Assembly (NCBI RefSeq): GCF_020531985.1
Contig: NZ_JAJAVQ010000001.1
Location: forward strand, 806,001 to 870,000
Source of the DNA: Rheinheimera aquimaris
GTDB taxonomy: Bacteria > Pseudomonadota > Gammaproteobacteria > Enterobacterales > Alteromonadaceae
DNA: 64,000 nucleotides
Direction of reading: 5' to 3'
A model generated the notes under the pieces. That model was not told where the DNA came from. It did no database searches and saw only the letters and a program-made list of their open reading frames with translations. Position 1 is the first letter of the stretch. Every line of letters begins with the position of its first letter. Of the stretch, positions 16,965 through 26,809 are shown one piece after another. The translations under genes were made by a program, and so were the position numbers.

Positions 16965-18242
16965 TTACAGCCGCAAATCGCTGTCGGCAGTACTGAGTAC
17001 ATATTTCAGATCATACAGTATGCTGTCAGCGTTACCCAGAGCACGAATACCGGCGGCGCCCATATCCCGGAATTGCTTATGCCCTACCGCCAGAATCACT
17101 GCATCGTAACTGCCAGCTTCAGGCTGCGCAATTGGCGTTATGCCATATTCATGTTCAGCTTCAGCTGCATCTACCCAGGGGTCAAACACATCTGCAACCA
17201 CACCATATTCTTTTAGCTCGGCAAGAATATCGACCACTTTCGTGTTACGGATATCCGGGCAATTCTCTTTAAACGTTAAGCCCATCACTAACACTCTGGC
17301 ACCACTTACCTGAATGCGGCGTTTAATCATTGCTTTAACCAGCTGGCTGATCACGTAACGGCCCATACTGTCGTTAATGCGACGACCGGCCAGAATAACT
17401 TCCGGGTTATAACCTATCGCCTGAGCTTTATGAGTTAAGTAATATGGGTCTACGCCAATACAGTGCCCGCCCACCAGACCAGGCCTGAACGGCAAAAAGT
17501 TCCACTTGGTACCTGCCGCCAGCAACACTTCTTCCGTATCTATACCCAATTTGTTAAAAATAACTGCCAGCTCATTGATTAACGCAATATTCAAATCACG
17601 CTGGGTGTTTTCAATCACTTTTGCCGCTTCAGCCACGCGAATAGAACTGGCTTTGTAGGTACCGGCGGTAATAATGCTGCCGTACAGGCTATCGACAAAT
17701 TCTGCGATTTCCGGCGTTGAGCCAGAGGTAACCTTTTTAATCGTCGTTACACGGTGTTCTTTATCGCCCGGGTTAATGCGTTCAGGGCTGTAACCGGCAA
17801 AAAAATCCACATTGTATTTAAGGCCTGATACGCGCTCTATCACCGGAATACAGTCTTCTTCGGTAGCACCTGGATAAACCGTTGACTCATAAACAACGAT
17901 ATCGCCTTTTTTAATCACCTTACCCAAGGTTTCAGAGGCTTTAATCAGTGGGGTTAAATCGGGCTGGCGGTGTTCATCTATTGGTGTGGGTACCGTGACA
18001 ATAAATACATTGGCATTACGTAAGTCATCCAGCTCACAACTGTAGCGCAGCTTGTCTGCTTGCTTTAACTCTTCGCTACTGACTTCCAGTGTATGATCTT
18101 CGCCCATATTGAGCTCAGCAATACGGGCTTTGTTAATATCAAAACCCAAGGTGGCATAATGCTTACCAAACTCGACGGCCAGTGGCAGGCCAACATAACC
18201 TAAACCAATGATGGCAATCTGACTGTCTGCAATATTCTTCAT
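16965..18242 (-). CDS. tviB: UDP-N-acetylhexosamine 6-dehydrogenase (TviB/WbpO-like)
   Basis: A 425-residue UDP-sugar dehydrogenase of the UDP-glucose/GDP-mannose family. [11 protein letters not shown] (from residue 12) binds NAD; the nucleophilic cysteine is C261 in [25 protein letters not shown] is in the UDP-binding domain. By similarity to TviB/WbpO it should oxidise UDP-GlcNAc or UDP-GalNAc to the uronic acid. It follows a tviC-like 4-epimerase, so the expected product is UDP-GalNAcA. A separate WecC is absent although wecB is present, so UDP-ManNAc as an alternative substrate cannot be excluded. RBS AGGACG precedes the ATG. Confidence 0.9.
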   Translation of the reverse strand: MKNIADSQIAIIGLGYVGLPLAVEFGKHYATLGFDINKARIAELNMGEDHTLEVSSEELKQADKLRYSCELDDLRNANVFIVTVPTPIDEHRQPDLTPLIKASETLGKVIKKGDIVVYESTVYPGATEEDCIPVIERVSGLKYNVDFFAGYSPERINPGDKEHRVTTIKKVTSGSTPEIAEFVDSLYGSIITAGTYKASSIRVAEAAKVIENTQRDLNIALINELAVIFNKLGIDTEEVLLAAGTKWNFLPFRPGLVGGHCIGVDPYYLTHKAQAIGYNPEVILAGRRINDSMGRYVISQLVKAMIKRRIQVSGARVLVMGLTFKENCPDIRNTKVVDILAELKEYGVVADVFDPWVDAAEAEHEYGITPIAQPEAGSYDAVILAVGHKQFRDMGAAGIRALGNADSILYDLKYVLSTADSDLRL

Positions 18243-18278
18243 GTTTAACGTCCTGTGTAATTCCGTTTACGGTATAAA

Positions 18279-19289
18279 TCAGCCTTTTAGGCTATCGTGC
18301 TGTTGAATATACCATGGCATCGCCAGCGAAAGACCTTCGCGGATACGATACTGTGGGGCATAACCCAACATACGCTGTGCCTTACTAATATCAGCCTGTG
18401 AGTGGCGCACATCGCCTGCGCGAAAATCGCCATATTGTGCTGTCTTTTTGTAATGAATGCCATTGTCTGCCAAACTTTTCGCTATAGCAGCAAATAACTC
18501 ATTTAACGTAGTGCGATCACCCAGTGCAACGTTAAATACCTCTGAATGTTCGATATCTGCCAGTGCTGCACGTATGTTCGCCTGTACGGCATTGTCGACA
18601 AAGCAAAAATCACGGCTGGTTTCACCATCGCCGTTTATCTTAACGCTTTGATCAGCAATCATGGCAGCAGTCCATTTCGGAATCACTGCGGCATAAGCAC
18701 CATTGGGGTCCTGTCTTGGGCCGAATACATTAAAATAGCGCAGGCCTATGCTGTGAAAACCGTAGCTGCGGGAGAACACATCGGCATACAGCTCATTGAC
18801 GTATTTCGTCACAGCATAAGGCGACAGTGGCTTGCCAATCGCATCTTCGACTTTTGGCAGCGCCGGATGATCACCATAAGTTGAGCTGGAAGCTGCGTAA
18901 ACAAAACGTTTAACGCCAGCATCACGCGCCGCTAAAAGCATATTTAAAAAGCCACTTATGTTGGTATCGTTGCTGGTAACAGGGTCTGCAATTGAACGCG
19001 GCACAGAACCAAGTGCAGCCTGATGCAACACATAATCGACACCACTGCATGCCTGCTGACAATCTGCTGAGCTTCGGATATCACCTTTAATAAAAGTAAA
19101 ATTAGCCCACTGCTGCGGACTAACCAGTTGCTGTACTTCATCAAGGTTACGCTGGTAGCCGGTCGCAAAGTTATCCAACCCCACTACCTGCTGGTTTGCT
19201 TTTAATAACGTTTCCAGCAAATTAGAACCGATAAAGCCGGCACACCCCGTTATCAGCCATTTGTTACTTGTTTCCAATAGGTTTTGCAT
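18279..19289 (-). CDS. tviC: UDP-N-acetylglucosamine/glucuronate 4-epimerase (TviC/WbpP-like)
   Basis: A 336-residue extended [17 protein letters not shown] near residues 13-26 is the NAD site; [10 protein letters not shown] carries the catalytic Ser, and SPYAVTKY the Tyr-x-x-x-Lys. These features and the length match WbpP/TviC, which interconvert gluco and galacto UDP-N-acetylhexosamines (or their uronates). It lies between wecB and tviB and is presumably co-transcribed with them. Start ATG at 19289 has AGAG upstream. Confidence 0.88.
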   Translation of the reverse strand: MQNLLETSNKWLITGCAGFIGSNLLETLLKANQQVVGLDNFATGYQRNLDEVQQLVSPQQWANFTFIKGDIRSSADCQQACSGVDYVLHQAALGSVPRSIADPVTSNDTNISGFLNMLLAARDAGVKRFVYAASSSTYGDHPALPKVEDAIGKPLSPYAVTKYVNELYADVFSRSYGFHSIGLRYFNVFGPRQDPNGAYAAVIPKWTAAMIADQSVKINGDGETSRDFCFVDNAVQANIRAALADIEHSEVFNVALGDRTTLNELFAAIAKSLADNGIHYKKTAQYGDFRAGDVRHSQADISKAQRMLGYAPQYRIREGLSLAMPWYIQQHDSLKG

Positions 19290-19320
19290 TACATTCTCTT
19301 TGTATTCAGCACTGAGTAAT

Positions 19321-20445
19321 TTACTTTATCTTCCTGATAACCTCAGCAATGCGCTGACAGGCTTTACCATCACCATAAGGGTTATGCGCAAAACTCATGC
19401 TATCGTAATACGCTTTGTCAGTCAGCAGTTTAGTAACTTCGCTGATAATAACCTGAGTATCGGTACCCACCAGTTTGACGGTACCTGCTTCCACCGCTTC
19501 GGGGCGCTCAGTGGTGTCGCGCATCACCAGCACAGGTTTACCTAATGACGGTGCTTCTTCCTGGATGCCACCCGAATCTGTCAATACCAGGGTGCTGCGG
19601 CTCATCAGATAGACAAACGGCAGATAATCCTGCGGCTCTATCAGATGGATATTATTAGCATCTGACAACAGACGGAATACCGGCTCGCGCACATTCGGGT
19701 TTAAATGCACCGGATAAACAATGTCGCAATCGGCAAACTGCTGCGACAGCTGCTTAAGTGCTGCACAGATGTTCTCAAAACCACCACCAAAGCTTTCACG
19801 CCGGTGGCCGGTAACCAGAATAAGCCGCCTGCCATTTTGGCCATATGGAAATTTAGCTGCGAACTCTTCACTTAACGCCTGATCGCTGTCTATTTTCGCC
19901 ACCACCTGCAGCAGTGCATCGATCACAGTGTTACCGGTAACAAAAATATCCGCCGGTTTCACTTGCTCATTTAACAGGTTTTGCTCAGACGTTTTGGTTG
20001 GCGCAAAATGGAAACGGGTAATGGCGCCGGTCAGCTTACGGTTCGCCTCTTCCGGCCAGGGGCTGTAAATATTACCGGTACGCAAACCTGCTTCAACATG
20101 GCCAACGGCAATTTTCTCGTAATAACACGCCAGTGCCGCGGCAAAAGTGGTGCTGGTATCGCCGTGCACCAGCACAACGTCGGGTTTAAAGTCACGCAGC
20201 ACAGGTTTGATATTTAACAATATGCTGGTGGTAACATCATATAAATCCTGACCGGCTTTCATAATAGCCAGATCATATTCGGGCTCGATATCAAATAACT
20301 GCAATACCTGATCCAGCATTTCCCGGTGTTGACCGGTGACACATACCCGGCTATCGATATCTGCCTGCTGTTTCAGCAGGTTTACCAGCGGCGCCATTTT
20401 TATCGCCTCTGGCCGGGTGCCAAATACACTAAGAACTTTAATCAT
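19321..20445 (-). CDS. wecB: UDP-N-acetylglucosamine 2-epimerase, non-hydrolysing (WecB)
   Basis: A 374-residue enzyme converting UDP-GlcNAc to UDP-ManNAc. The N-terminal [14 protein letters not shown], the central [30 protein letters not shown] and TGHRRESFG, and the C-terminal [11 protein letters not shown] cover the UDP-binding and catalytic segments. The open frame reaches 20484, but ATG at 20445 has AAGGA seven bases upstream and starts [12 protein letters not shown], as in homologues. It appears to be the first gene of the polysaccharide operon; the divergent gene begins at 20547. Confidence 0.95.
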   Translation of the reverse strand: MIKVLSVFGTRPEAIKMAPLVNLLKQQADIDSRVCVTGQHREMLDQVLQLFDIEPEYDLAIMKAGQDLYDVTTSILLNIKPVLRDFKPDVVLVHGDTSTTFAAALACYYEKIAVGHVEAGLRTGNIYSPWPEEANRKLTGAITRFHFAPTKTSEQNLLNEQVKPADIFVTGNTVIDALLQVVAKIDSDQALSEEFAAKFPYGQNGRRLILVTGHRRESFGGGFENICAALKQLSQQFADCDIVYPVHLNPNVREPVFRLLSDANNIHLIEPQDYLPFVYLMSRSTLVLTDSGGIQEEAPSLGKPVLVMRDTTERPEAVEAGTVKLVGTDTQVIISEVTKLLTDKAYYDSMSFAHNPYGDGKACQRIAEVIRKIK

Positions 20446-20482
20446 CACAGATCCTTGTTGCAGCAATGGCGTAAAGCTTACC

Positions 20483-20494
20483 AAAAGCGCTTTT
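20483..20494. promoter_or_regulatory. 12-bp palindrome in the divergent wecB promoter region
   Basis: AAAAGCGCTTTT is a perfect inverted repeat in the 101-base region between the wecB start and the divergent small membrane protein gene, which must contain both promoters. It could be an operator. A longer palindrome with the same arms (AAAAGCGC/GCGCTTTT) occurs at 40550-40567 as a terminator, so the match may be chance. Confidence 0.3.
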
Positions 20495-20546
20495 AAAGCG
20501 ATAGATAGAACCGTTAAACTAGCCGCTGCAAAATAAGGAACCGTTT

Positions 20547-20864
20547 ATGTTATATCTGAACAGCCGAAGTATTCCTGAACTGGCAGGCCTGAGTTTCCCC
20601 CAGCGCATGGCCGTTGTCCGCAAAGCCGCAGATAATTTGGCGGTACCAACCAAAATTTCTCTCAATATACTGAAACTGCTGATCCTGGTGCCGCTATTTT
20701 TACTGATAGCCCGGGCTAATGGCTGGGCAATTGCAGGTTATATCGTGTTGCTGGTCGTATTATATCCGTTGATAACAAGGCCGGTTACTTTTGCGCTGTG
20801 CCGCAAAGATTTTAGCCGTGTACGCAGCCAACTGTACCCGGCAGAGGCAGGAAAACAGCAGTAA
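20547..20864 (+). CDS. Small conserved membrane protein, possibly DUF6170 family
   Basis: A 105-residue protein with an amphipathic N-terminus (SIPELAGLSFPQRMAVVRKA), two hydrophobic helices (about residues 45-60 and 63-82) and a basic C-terminal tail. It resembles short membrane proteins of Shewanella/Alteromonas relatives that I associate with DUF6170; that assignment is from memory and unconfirmed. ATG at 20547 has AAGGAA upstream. It is divergent from wecB and lies 131 bases before the peptide transporter gene. Function unknown. Confidence 0.75.
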   Translation: MLYLNSRSIPELAGLSFPQRMAVVRKAADNLAVPTKISLNILKLLILVPLFLLIARANGWAIAGYIVLLVVLYPLITRPVTFALCRKDFSRVRSQLYPAEAGKQQ

Positions 20865-20995
20865 AACCGCGTTTTTTACCCTTTTTGTCCCATCGTTTTC
20901 GCGCTGGTGATGACAACTAAGCCGAACATCTGCATAATCCGGTCAGCTTCCTGTATATAAACGAAGCCGATAATTCTAATAACACTGGGGATTCC

Positions 20996-22552
20996 ATGAC
21001 TGATTCAAGCACTGTTGCGGCGGCTCCGGCCAATCAGCCGCAATTTCTCGGCCATCCGGTCGGGCTGTATGTGTGCTTTCTCACCGAAATGTGGGAGCGC
21101 TTCTCTTTCTACGGCATGAAATATCTGCTGTTGCTGTATTTAACAAAGTATCACCTGTTCAGCGATGCCGGCGGCCTGGATGTACTGGGTAGTTATGCTG
21201 GCTTAGTGTATGCCATGCCTGTGATAGGTGGCATGCTGGCAGACCGCTATTTAGGTATGCGTAAAGCAGTAACCTTCGGTGCCATCTTACTCTGTATGGG
21301 CCACCTTGGCCTGGCTTACGAAGGCTTTCAGGCTTATGTTGAAAACGGTGTAGTTGTGCAGGATACCGGCGCTATCCAGGTATTTTACTTCTCGCTGGCA
21401 CTGATCATTATGGGCGTCGGTTTTTTAAAGCCGAATATCTCTACCATAGTGGGTCAGTTGTATGGCAAAGAAGATGCACGTCGCGACTCCGGTTTTACCA
21501 TTTTCTATATGGGTATTAACCTGGGTTCTTTTATTGCTACCTTATCTGTAACTTACCTTGGCGAAACCTATGGCTGGGGTTATGGCTTTGGCTTAGCCGG
21601 TATTGGTATGGTTATCGGTTTAATTGTGTTTTTAACCGGCCAGAAATATCTGTTTGGCTATGCAGAACCAGCAAATCCGGCGCTGTTAAAAGAAAAGGTG
21701 TTCGCCGGCATCAACAAAGAATGGTTAATTTACCTGGCGACTATTCCTGCACTGGTGGTTATGTGGCAGCTGGTACAATACAACCCTGTAGTACACAGTA
21801 CTCTGCTTGGTATGTCATTTATTGTTCTGGTTGGCATTATCTGGTTTATTACGACCCAGTGTAATAAAGAAGAACGTGATCGCATGATAGTGCTGATTAT
21901 CTTAACCATGTCTACAGTGGTGTTCTGGGCATTGTTTGAGCAATCAGCATCGTCAATGACGCTGTACGCAGACCGGGTATTGGATCGCACCGTGTTTGGT
22001 TATGAAGCGACCGCTGGTCAGTTCGGTTCACTGAATGCATTTTTCATTATTACACTGGCCCCGCTGTTCGCCTGGTTATGGATAGCGCTGGCCAAACGCA
22101 AACTCGAGCCAAGTACTCCGGTTAAATTTGCGCTGGGTATTATCCAGGCCGGTTTAGGCTTCGGTGCATTGGTATATGGTGCAACTCACCCGAATGAAGC
22201 GGGCTATGTGGCAGCCTGGTGGTTAATACTGGCTTATGCGCTGCACACCATGGGTGAGCTATGCTTATCACCGGTTGGCTTATCTGCCGTGACCAAACTG
22301 GCGGTGCCAAAAGTAGTAGGCGTAATGATGGGTAGCTGGTTCCTGGCCACTGCTTACTCAGAGCTGTTGGCAACACAATTGGCAAAACTGGCTGCTATTG
22401 ATACTCATGCCGGTGAAGTGGCGAATGTCAGTGAGGCGCTTGCAGCGTACACTGAACTGTTCAGCTTCTTGTTCTATGTTGGTGTGGGTGTCGGTGTATT
22501 TATGTTGCTTATCAGCCCCTGGCTGAAAAAGCGTATGCATGGCGTGCACTAA
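20996..22552 (+). CDS. Proton-dependent oligopeptide (POT/PTR family) transporter
   Basis: A 518-residue MFS-fold protein with about 14 membrane segments. The N-terminal FLTEMWERFSFYGMKYLLLL is the E-x-x-E-R-F-x-Y-Y/G proton-coupling motif, and GVGFLKPNISTIVGQLY is the PTR2 signature region; ELCLSPVGLSAVTKLAP-like text near residue 420 is the second conserved loop. It should import di- and tripeptides with protons across the inner membrane. The gene stands alone, preceded by GGGG at ribosome-site spacing and followed by a strong terminator. Confidence 0.93.
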   Translation: MTDSSTVAAAPANQPQFLGHPVGLYVCFLTEMWERFSFYGMKYLLLLYLTKYHLFSDAGGLDVLGSYAGLVYAMPVIGGMLADRYLGMRKAVTFGAILLCMGHLGLAYEGFQAYVENGVVVQDTGAIQVFYFSLALIIMGVGFLKPNISTIVGQLYGKEDARRDSGFTIFYMGINLGSFIATLSVTYLGETYGWGYGFGLAGIGMVIGLIVFLTGQKYLFGYAEPANPALLKEKVFAGINKEWLIYLATIPALVVMWQLVQYNPVVHSTLLGMSFIVLVGIIWFITTQCNKEERDRMIVLIILTMSTVVFWALFEQSASSMTLYADRVLDRTVFGYEATAGQFGSLNAFFIITLAPLFAWLWIALAKRKLEPSTPVKFALGIIQAGLGFGALVYGATHPNEAGYVAAWWLILAYALHTMGELCLSPVGLSAVTKLAVPKVVGVMMGSWFLATAYSELLATQLAKLAAIDTHAGEVANVSEALAAYTELFSFLFYVGVGVGVFMLLISPWLKKRMHGVH

Positions 22553-22564
22553 ACGTTAATACTG

Positions 22565-22595
22565 AAAAAGGTCTGCATTGCAGACCTTTTTTATT
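22565..22595. terminator. Bidirectional rho-independent terminator between POT transporter and yciU
   Basis: A 12-bp perfect stem (22565-22576 with 22580-22591), loop ATT, core GGTCTGC/GCAGACC, with A5 on one flank and T6 on the other so it can act on both converging transcripts. It lies 12 bases after the transporter stop and 28 bases before the yciU stop. Confidence 0.92.
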
Positions 22596-22622
22596 ACCTT
22601 TTATTGCCCACGCCACACTTTA

Positions 22623-22946
22623 CTATTGACCGCGCCATTGGGCATGACAAAGTGACTCATACTTTTCCCGGCTTAACAGAATGCGTGCCAGCACGATATC
22701 CGCATCGCCATTTTCGCCGGTCAGGCCGATTTGTGCTTCATAGTGCAGCTCAGGCTCTAAGTCTTGCATCATCATCTCAACCCAGTCTTCACCAGGTATC
22801 GCCAGGTCAACATAACCGCGGCTTTCATAATGCTGCTGATACAAAGTGTAATCTTCGGCAGACAGGTTTTCTGCTGCCAGTTCTTCGAAAATATCAAACG
22901 CGTGGTCACATAACTCGTCCAGCGTCCACAACTCTAATTCCTGCAT
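22623..22946 (-). CDS. yciU: YciU/HI1450 family (DUF440) acidic protein, putative dsDNA mimic
   Basis: A 107-residue, strongly acidic protein collinear with E. coli YciU: LDELCDHAFDIFEELAAENL at the N-terminus, DLEPELHYEAQIGL in the middle and DIVLARILLSREKYESLCH at the end. The family (PF04269) was described structurally from HI1450 as a possible double-stranded DNA mimic that may bind HU-type proteins. It is a single-gene unit between two intergenic regions, convergent with the transporter. Family call is firm; biological role remains unclear. Confidence 0.88.
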   Translation of the reverse strand: MQELELWTLDELCDHAFDIFEELAAENLSAEDYTLYQQHYESRGYVDLAIPGEDWVEMMMQDLEPELHYEAQIGLTGENGDADIVLARILLSREKYESLCHAQWRGQ

Positions 22947-23004
22947 TAAGGCTCCGGTTTTTCTTTCTATTGATGCTGAAATCTATTGGCAGGCCGGTTA
23001 GAAC

Positions 23005-23079
23005 CTGCTGCGCACAGCCGAAGAGTGTCTGAGCGAACGCTGCGCGTGAGCGAGTTGCTTCGGCGAGCACAGCAGCGTT
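23005..23079. repeat. Imperfect long inverted repeat in the yciU-rlmA intergenic region
   Basis: Arms 23005-23023 and 23058-23075 share CTGCTG..GC...GCCGAAG as inverted copies with a few mismatches, and an overlapping pair AACGCTGC (23036-23043) / GCAGCGTT (23072-23079) gives an alternative fold. G+C-rich, non-coding, lying between the divergent yciU and rlmA promoters. It looks like a dispersed palindromic element or a structured leader; no protein is encoded here. The surrounding 263 bases hold nothing else I can support. Confidence 0.5.
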
Positions 23080-23209
23080 GTAACGCAAGGTCTGCTAAAC
23101 ACCAGACAGTTGACTGAATAGATGATCATGAACGCCAGTATAGCAAGCCTTTGCCGAAAACACTGCTGTACTGCTACACTGTCGGCCTTTTTTCCGGCCG
23201 GATTTTCTT

Positions 23210-24004
23210 ATGTACCTGTGCCCGCTGTGCCAACAGCCTTTACTTCTAACTGCAAAACAGTATCAGTGCACTAACCGTCACAGCTTTGATATCGCCCGCG
23301 AAGGCTACGTGAATTTGTTGCCTGTGCAGCATAAAAACTCCAAAGACCCTGGCGATAATAAAGAAATGATGCAAGCCAGGCGGGCTTTTTTACAGGCTGG
23401 CTGGTATGCGCCACTGGCACAGGCAGTCTCAGATACCATTGCAAAACTAGCGCCGGACACGCTGCTTGATTTAGGTTGCGGTGAGGGCTATTACACAGCG
23501 CAGTTAAAGCGTGCTTTACACGACACGCTAATCTTTGGGGTGGATATTTCCAAAGCAGCGGTGAAATTTGCCGCCAAAGCTAACAGCGATATTCAGCTCA
23601 GTGTCGCCAGCGCATATCAGCTGCCCTTTGCCGATAACAGCTTTGCTGCGATAGTGCGCATTTATGCGCCCTCGAAACCGGAAGAACTGCAGCGGCTACT
23701 AAAACCGCAGGGGTACTTAATTACCGTAAGCCCGGGCCCGCAGCACCTGCTGGAAATTAAACAGGCTGTATATGATGAAGTTCAGCTACACAGTGATGCG
23801 ATAGCAGAAATACCAATGCTGACTCACCTGACCCGCCAGCGCCTGCAGTTTACACTGCGCTTTGAAAAAGCCGACGATGTGTCGGCCCTGATACAAATGG
23901 TGCCGCTGGCCTGGAAATTCAGCGCCGAGCAGAAGCAGCAGTTTGCTGCTACTCTGCCCGACATCAGCGTAGACTTTTTGCTCGATGTGTATCAAAAAGC
24001 CTGA
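23210..24004 (+). CDS. rlmA: 23S rRNA (guanine-N1)-methyltransferase RlmA
   Basis: A 264-residue SAM-dependent methyltransferase. The N-terminal zinc finger has Cys4, Cys7 (CPLC), Cys20 and the following His (CTNRHSFD); REGYVNLLPVQH and the linker are typical of RlmA(I), and LLDLGCGEGYYT (about 84-95) is the SAM motif. It methylates G745 of 23S rRNA. The ribosome site is weak. Its 3' end overlaps the convergent GH13 gene by 13 bases. Confidence 0.94.
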   Translation: MYLCPLCQQPLLLTAKQYQCTNRHSFDIAREGYVNLLPVQHKNSKDPGDNKEMMQARRAFLQAGWYAPLAQAVSDTIAKLAPDTLLDLGCGEGYYTAQLKRALHDTLIFGVDISKAAVKFAAKANSDIQLSVASAYQLPFADNSFAAIVRIYAPSKPEELQRLLKPQGYLITVSPGPQHLLEIKQAVYDEVQLHSDAIAEIPMLTHLTRQRLQFTLRFEKADDVSALIQMVPLAWKFSAEQKQQFAATLPDISVDFLLDVYQKA

Positions 24005-25416
24005 GGTTGCACATAAATACGGTAATCCCACGCGGCCAGTTTTACTGTACTGTCAGCTGTAAATTGCACCGTTTCACCAGTTAAATAGTTAATGTAATTG
24101 CCGTGGTGCAGGTGCTCATCAAAGCTGACATGTTGCGGCGTGTCGCTGAAGTTAAATACGGCAAACACTTTATCTTTAGTGTTTTGCCGCACGAAGCTTA
24201 AGATCTGTGCGGGTTTATTGTTATGCACCGGCAACATTCTGGCGCCCCAATCTGCATTCCACAGCGCCGTATTATCACGCTTCAGTGCCAGTAACCGCTT
24301 ATATAACTTACCGTTTTCATGCTCGCGCCAGATAATAGGATCACGCTCAAAAAACGCCAGCCGCCTGTCGTTACCAGCCTCCTGACCGTTATAGATCATC
24401 GGCATGCCCTCGCCTACCACAGACAGCGCCATAGCCGCGTGTAGTGCATCACCAAACATCTCAAACTCTGTGCCTTCCCAGGCATTTTGATCATGATTAC
24501 TGACGCCTAGCATGCGCATAATGTTTTGCGGAAAGTATTTCTCGTTCCAGGAGTAATACACCCGTAGCTTGTTTACATCAGCATGGCCATTAGCAATATC
24601 ATGCACGGCTTTATGCCAGCTCCAGCCATAGGTCATATCAAAAGCACTGGCATGAAAATCCCGCCCTTCAAATTCGGCCAGCATAAACACCGGTTTTATG
24701 CTATCGAGCTCTTTTCTGGCTTGCTCCCAAAAATCCAGCGGTACAAAGCCTGCCACATCACAGCGAAAACCATCAAATCCAAACTCCTGTATCCAGTATT
24801 TCATTGCACCGGTCATATAACGGCGTAAATCACTGTTGCTGTAATCCAGTTCAATAATGTCGTCCCAGTCCCACCAGGGTGTTGGCCGAAAATCGCCTTT
24901 CCAATCGCGTAAATACCAATCAGGATGCTGCTTAACCAGCACATTATCCCAGGCAGTATGGTTAGCTACCCAATCTAAAATTACATACAAACCAAGCTGA
25001 TGGGCCTCAGCAATAAAGGCCTTAAGCTCATATTCAGTGCCAAACTCGCTATTCACACCGTAGTAGTTTTTAACGGAATAAGGGCTGCCTAAAGTTCCTT
25101 TACGGTTGAGCTCGCCGATGGGCTGCACCGGCATCAGCCAGATTATTTTAACGCCCAGATCTTTTAGCCGGTTCAGCTGCTCCGCAGCCGCTACAAAAGT
25201 TCCCTCTGGTGTAAACTGGCGAATGTTTATCTGATAGATGGCAGCGTTTTTGCTCCACTCGGGATGAGACAACTGCACATAGGGTTGTGGTTGGTACGGG
25301 TTAATATCGTTTGCAGTAGTTGTAGTTCGGGAGCTGTTGCAGGCAGTAAGCGAGGACAAACCCGCCAAAAGCAGCAGAAAACACCAGCGCCGGTAAAAGC
25401 TTGAGTTCGATAACAT
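23992..25416 (-). CDS. GH13 alpha-amylase-family lipoprotein
   Basis: A 474-residue secreted glycoside hydrolase. The signal peptide ends in the lipobox LTAC with lipidated C26. The four GH13 regions are visible: DWVANHT (about 148-154), GFRCDVA with nucleophile D220, AEFEG with acid/base E248, and SNHDQN with H308/D309. A small beta-sheet C-terminal domain follows. It should cleave alpha-glucans at the cell surface or periplasm. Convergent overlap with rlmA at the stop; ribosome site AGGG before the ATG. Precise specificity (amylase, cyclomaltodextrinase-like) is not resolved. Confidence 0.9.
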   Translation of the reverse strand: MLSNSSFYRRWCFLLLLAGLSSLTACNSSRTTTTANDINPYQPQPYVQLSHPEWSKNAAIYQINIRQFTPEGTFVAAAEQLNRLKDLGVKIIWLMPVQPIGELNRKGTLGSPYSVKNYYGVNSEFGTEYELKAFIAEAHQLGLYVILDWVANHTAWDNVLVKQHPDWYLRDWKGDFRPTPWWDWDDIIELDYSNSDLRRYMTGAMKYWIQEFGFDGFRCDVAGFVPLDFWEQARKELDSIKPVFMLAEFEGRDFHASAFDMTYGWSWHKAVHDIANGHADVNKLRVYYSWNEKYFPQNIMRMLGVSNHDQNAWEGTEFEMFGDALHAAMALSVVGEGMPMIYNGQEAGNDRRLAFFERDPIIWREHENGKLYKRLLALKRDNTALWNADWGARMLPVHNNKPAQILSFVRQNTKDKVFAVFNFSDTPQHVSFDEHLHHGNYINYLTGETVQFTADSTVKLAAWDYRIYVQPQAF

Positions 25417-25506
25417 GTCAGATCCCTGTTGGTCAGTTTTATAATTGGTATGTCGCCACCAATAATAGCCTGCTTTAAACCCTCAGGGACTAAACTGCAT
25501 TCGTAT

Positions 25507-26694
25507 TCACTTAGCTTGCGCCAGTGCTTTTTCTTCCTGCCGCTGCTGATGGATAGCCGTTAACATACCCGACCAAAAATACGTGCCCAGCTCATTAATC
25601 AGGTTGGATTCTGCATTCATCAACATCACTAGACCCAGCTGATGTTCTCGCGAGTAAGCGATTTCAGCACGGTAGCCTTGCACCCAGCCACCATGGTAAA
25701 TCAGTTCATCCTGTCCAAACTGATAGACTCGCCACCCCATGGCGTAGTGAGCGTCCGTTAAATACCGCCGCCATTCTTTACGGCGTAAATCACGCCGGGT
25801 TTTTACCTGCTTGGCAGTAATGCCTGCCAGCAGCTCGTCAGATAATACCGCCGGGTTATGCCCCAGCTGCGCAATTAACCAATAACCCAAATCTATCGCA
25901 CTGGCATTAACGCCTGCAGCCGGACTGAAATGATAATAGCTTTCGGCCACTTTAGTCGGGTACCACTTTCCTCTCGCCCGCACATGCGGCATCGCACGGT
26001 TTTCAGTGCTGAAAAAACCAGCCAACCCGACTGATGCAGTTGGCAACTGCAATGGTGTAATAATGCGTTCCTGTAGCTGTTCCGCATAGGTTTTGCCGGT
26101 GGTTTTCTGAATAACCTGGTCAATCAGACTAAACAACACATTTTGATAGCCATAGCACTGCCCTGGCGGACATAAAGGGTCTATTTTACTAAACTGTGGC
26201 AAAATCTTCTCAAGCGGTACATTTGCTTCTATCAGGTTGTCATACGCATTAGGCATCACGCCGGTGCTTTGCGATAACAGATGTTTAAGCTTCAGCTGGC
26301 TATTGTACTTTTTAGTTTTAAATGAAAAATCAGGTACGTAATCAACCAGCTTATCGTCCCAGCTGAAATGACCTTCTGCTTCGAGAATGCTGCTTAAGCT
26401 GCCAGCGAAGGTTTTTGATACTGACGCTAAACGAAACACCGTATAGGGATCTACCGGCTCTTTACGGCCGAGCTGCCGCACACCAAAACCGGCTGTGGCG
26501 ATAATTTTATTGCCCTGCACTATGGCATAGGCGGCACCGGGAATATTGTGCTCTTTCAGTTTGGCCGCGTAATACTGATCAAAATCCGCCACCAGTTCAG
26601 CCAGCGAGTCATCACCCGGCGTAATGTTATCTGTTTGCGCAAGTGCTGCAACGCTGAACAAACAGCCGAATACTGCAATGAAAAACGGTTTCAC
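25507..26694 (-). CDS. Serine beta-lactamase-like hydrolase (class C/EstB type), exported
   Basis: A 395-residue protein with a signal peptide ending ALAQ (residue 20). The nucleophile motif is SVSK (S91-K94), the tyrosine motif is in CYGYQNVLF, and the third box is YHGGWVQGY in place of Lys-Thr-Gly, the pattern of the broad beta-lactamase/DD-peptidase/esterase family (PF00144). The HGG box makes true cephalosporinase activity less likely; esterase or D-aminopeptidase-like activity in the periplasm is more plausible. Same strand as, and downstream of, the ECF sigma unit, separated by 115 bases. Confidence 0.88.
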   Translation of the reverse strand: MKPFFIAVFGCLFSVAALAQTDNITPGDDSLAELVADFDQYYAAKLKEHNIPGAAYAIVQGNKIIATAGFGVRQLGRKEPVDPYTVFRLASVSKTFAGSLSSILEAEGHFSWDDKLVDYVPDFSFKTKKYNSQLKLKHLLSQSTGVMPNAYDNLIEANVPLEKILPQFSKIDPLCPPGQCYGYQNVLFSLIDQVIQKTTGKTYAEQLQERIITPLQLPTASVGLAGFFSTENRAMPHVRARGKWYPTKVAESYYHFSPAAGVNASAIDLGYWLIAQLGHNPAVLSDELLAGITAKQVKTRRDLRRKEWRRYLTDAHYAMGWRVYQFGQDELIYHGGWVQGYRAEIAYSREHQLGLVMLMNAESNLINELGTYFWSGMLTAIHQQRQEEKALAQAK

Positions 26695-26809
26695 TCGTTA
26701 TTATTATCCGTTGTTAGTGCCAGCACCTATTGCCCAGCCAGAGAGCATTGTATGAACTTTACCTGCCGCTGCCAAGCCGGCCTTTGTAAAAACACCGCTG
26801 GTAAGGCCC

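Noticed and set aside
15324..20546. JUMPstart/ops element (GGCGGTAG) expected upstream of an O-antigen operon
   Set aside because: Not found in the intergenic regions upstream of wecB or the export gene.
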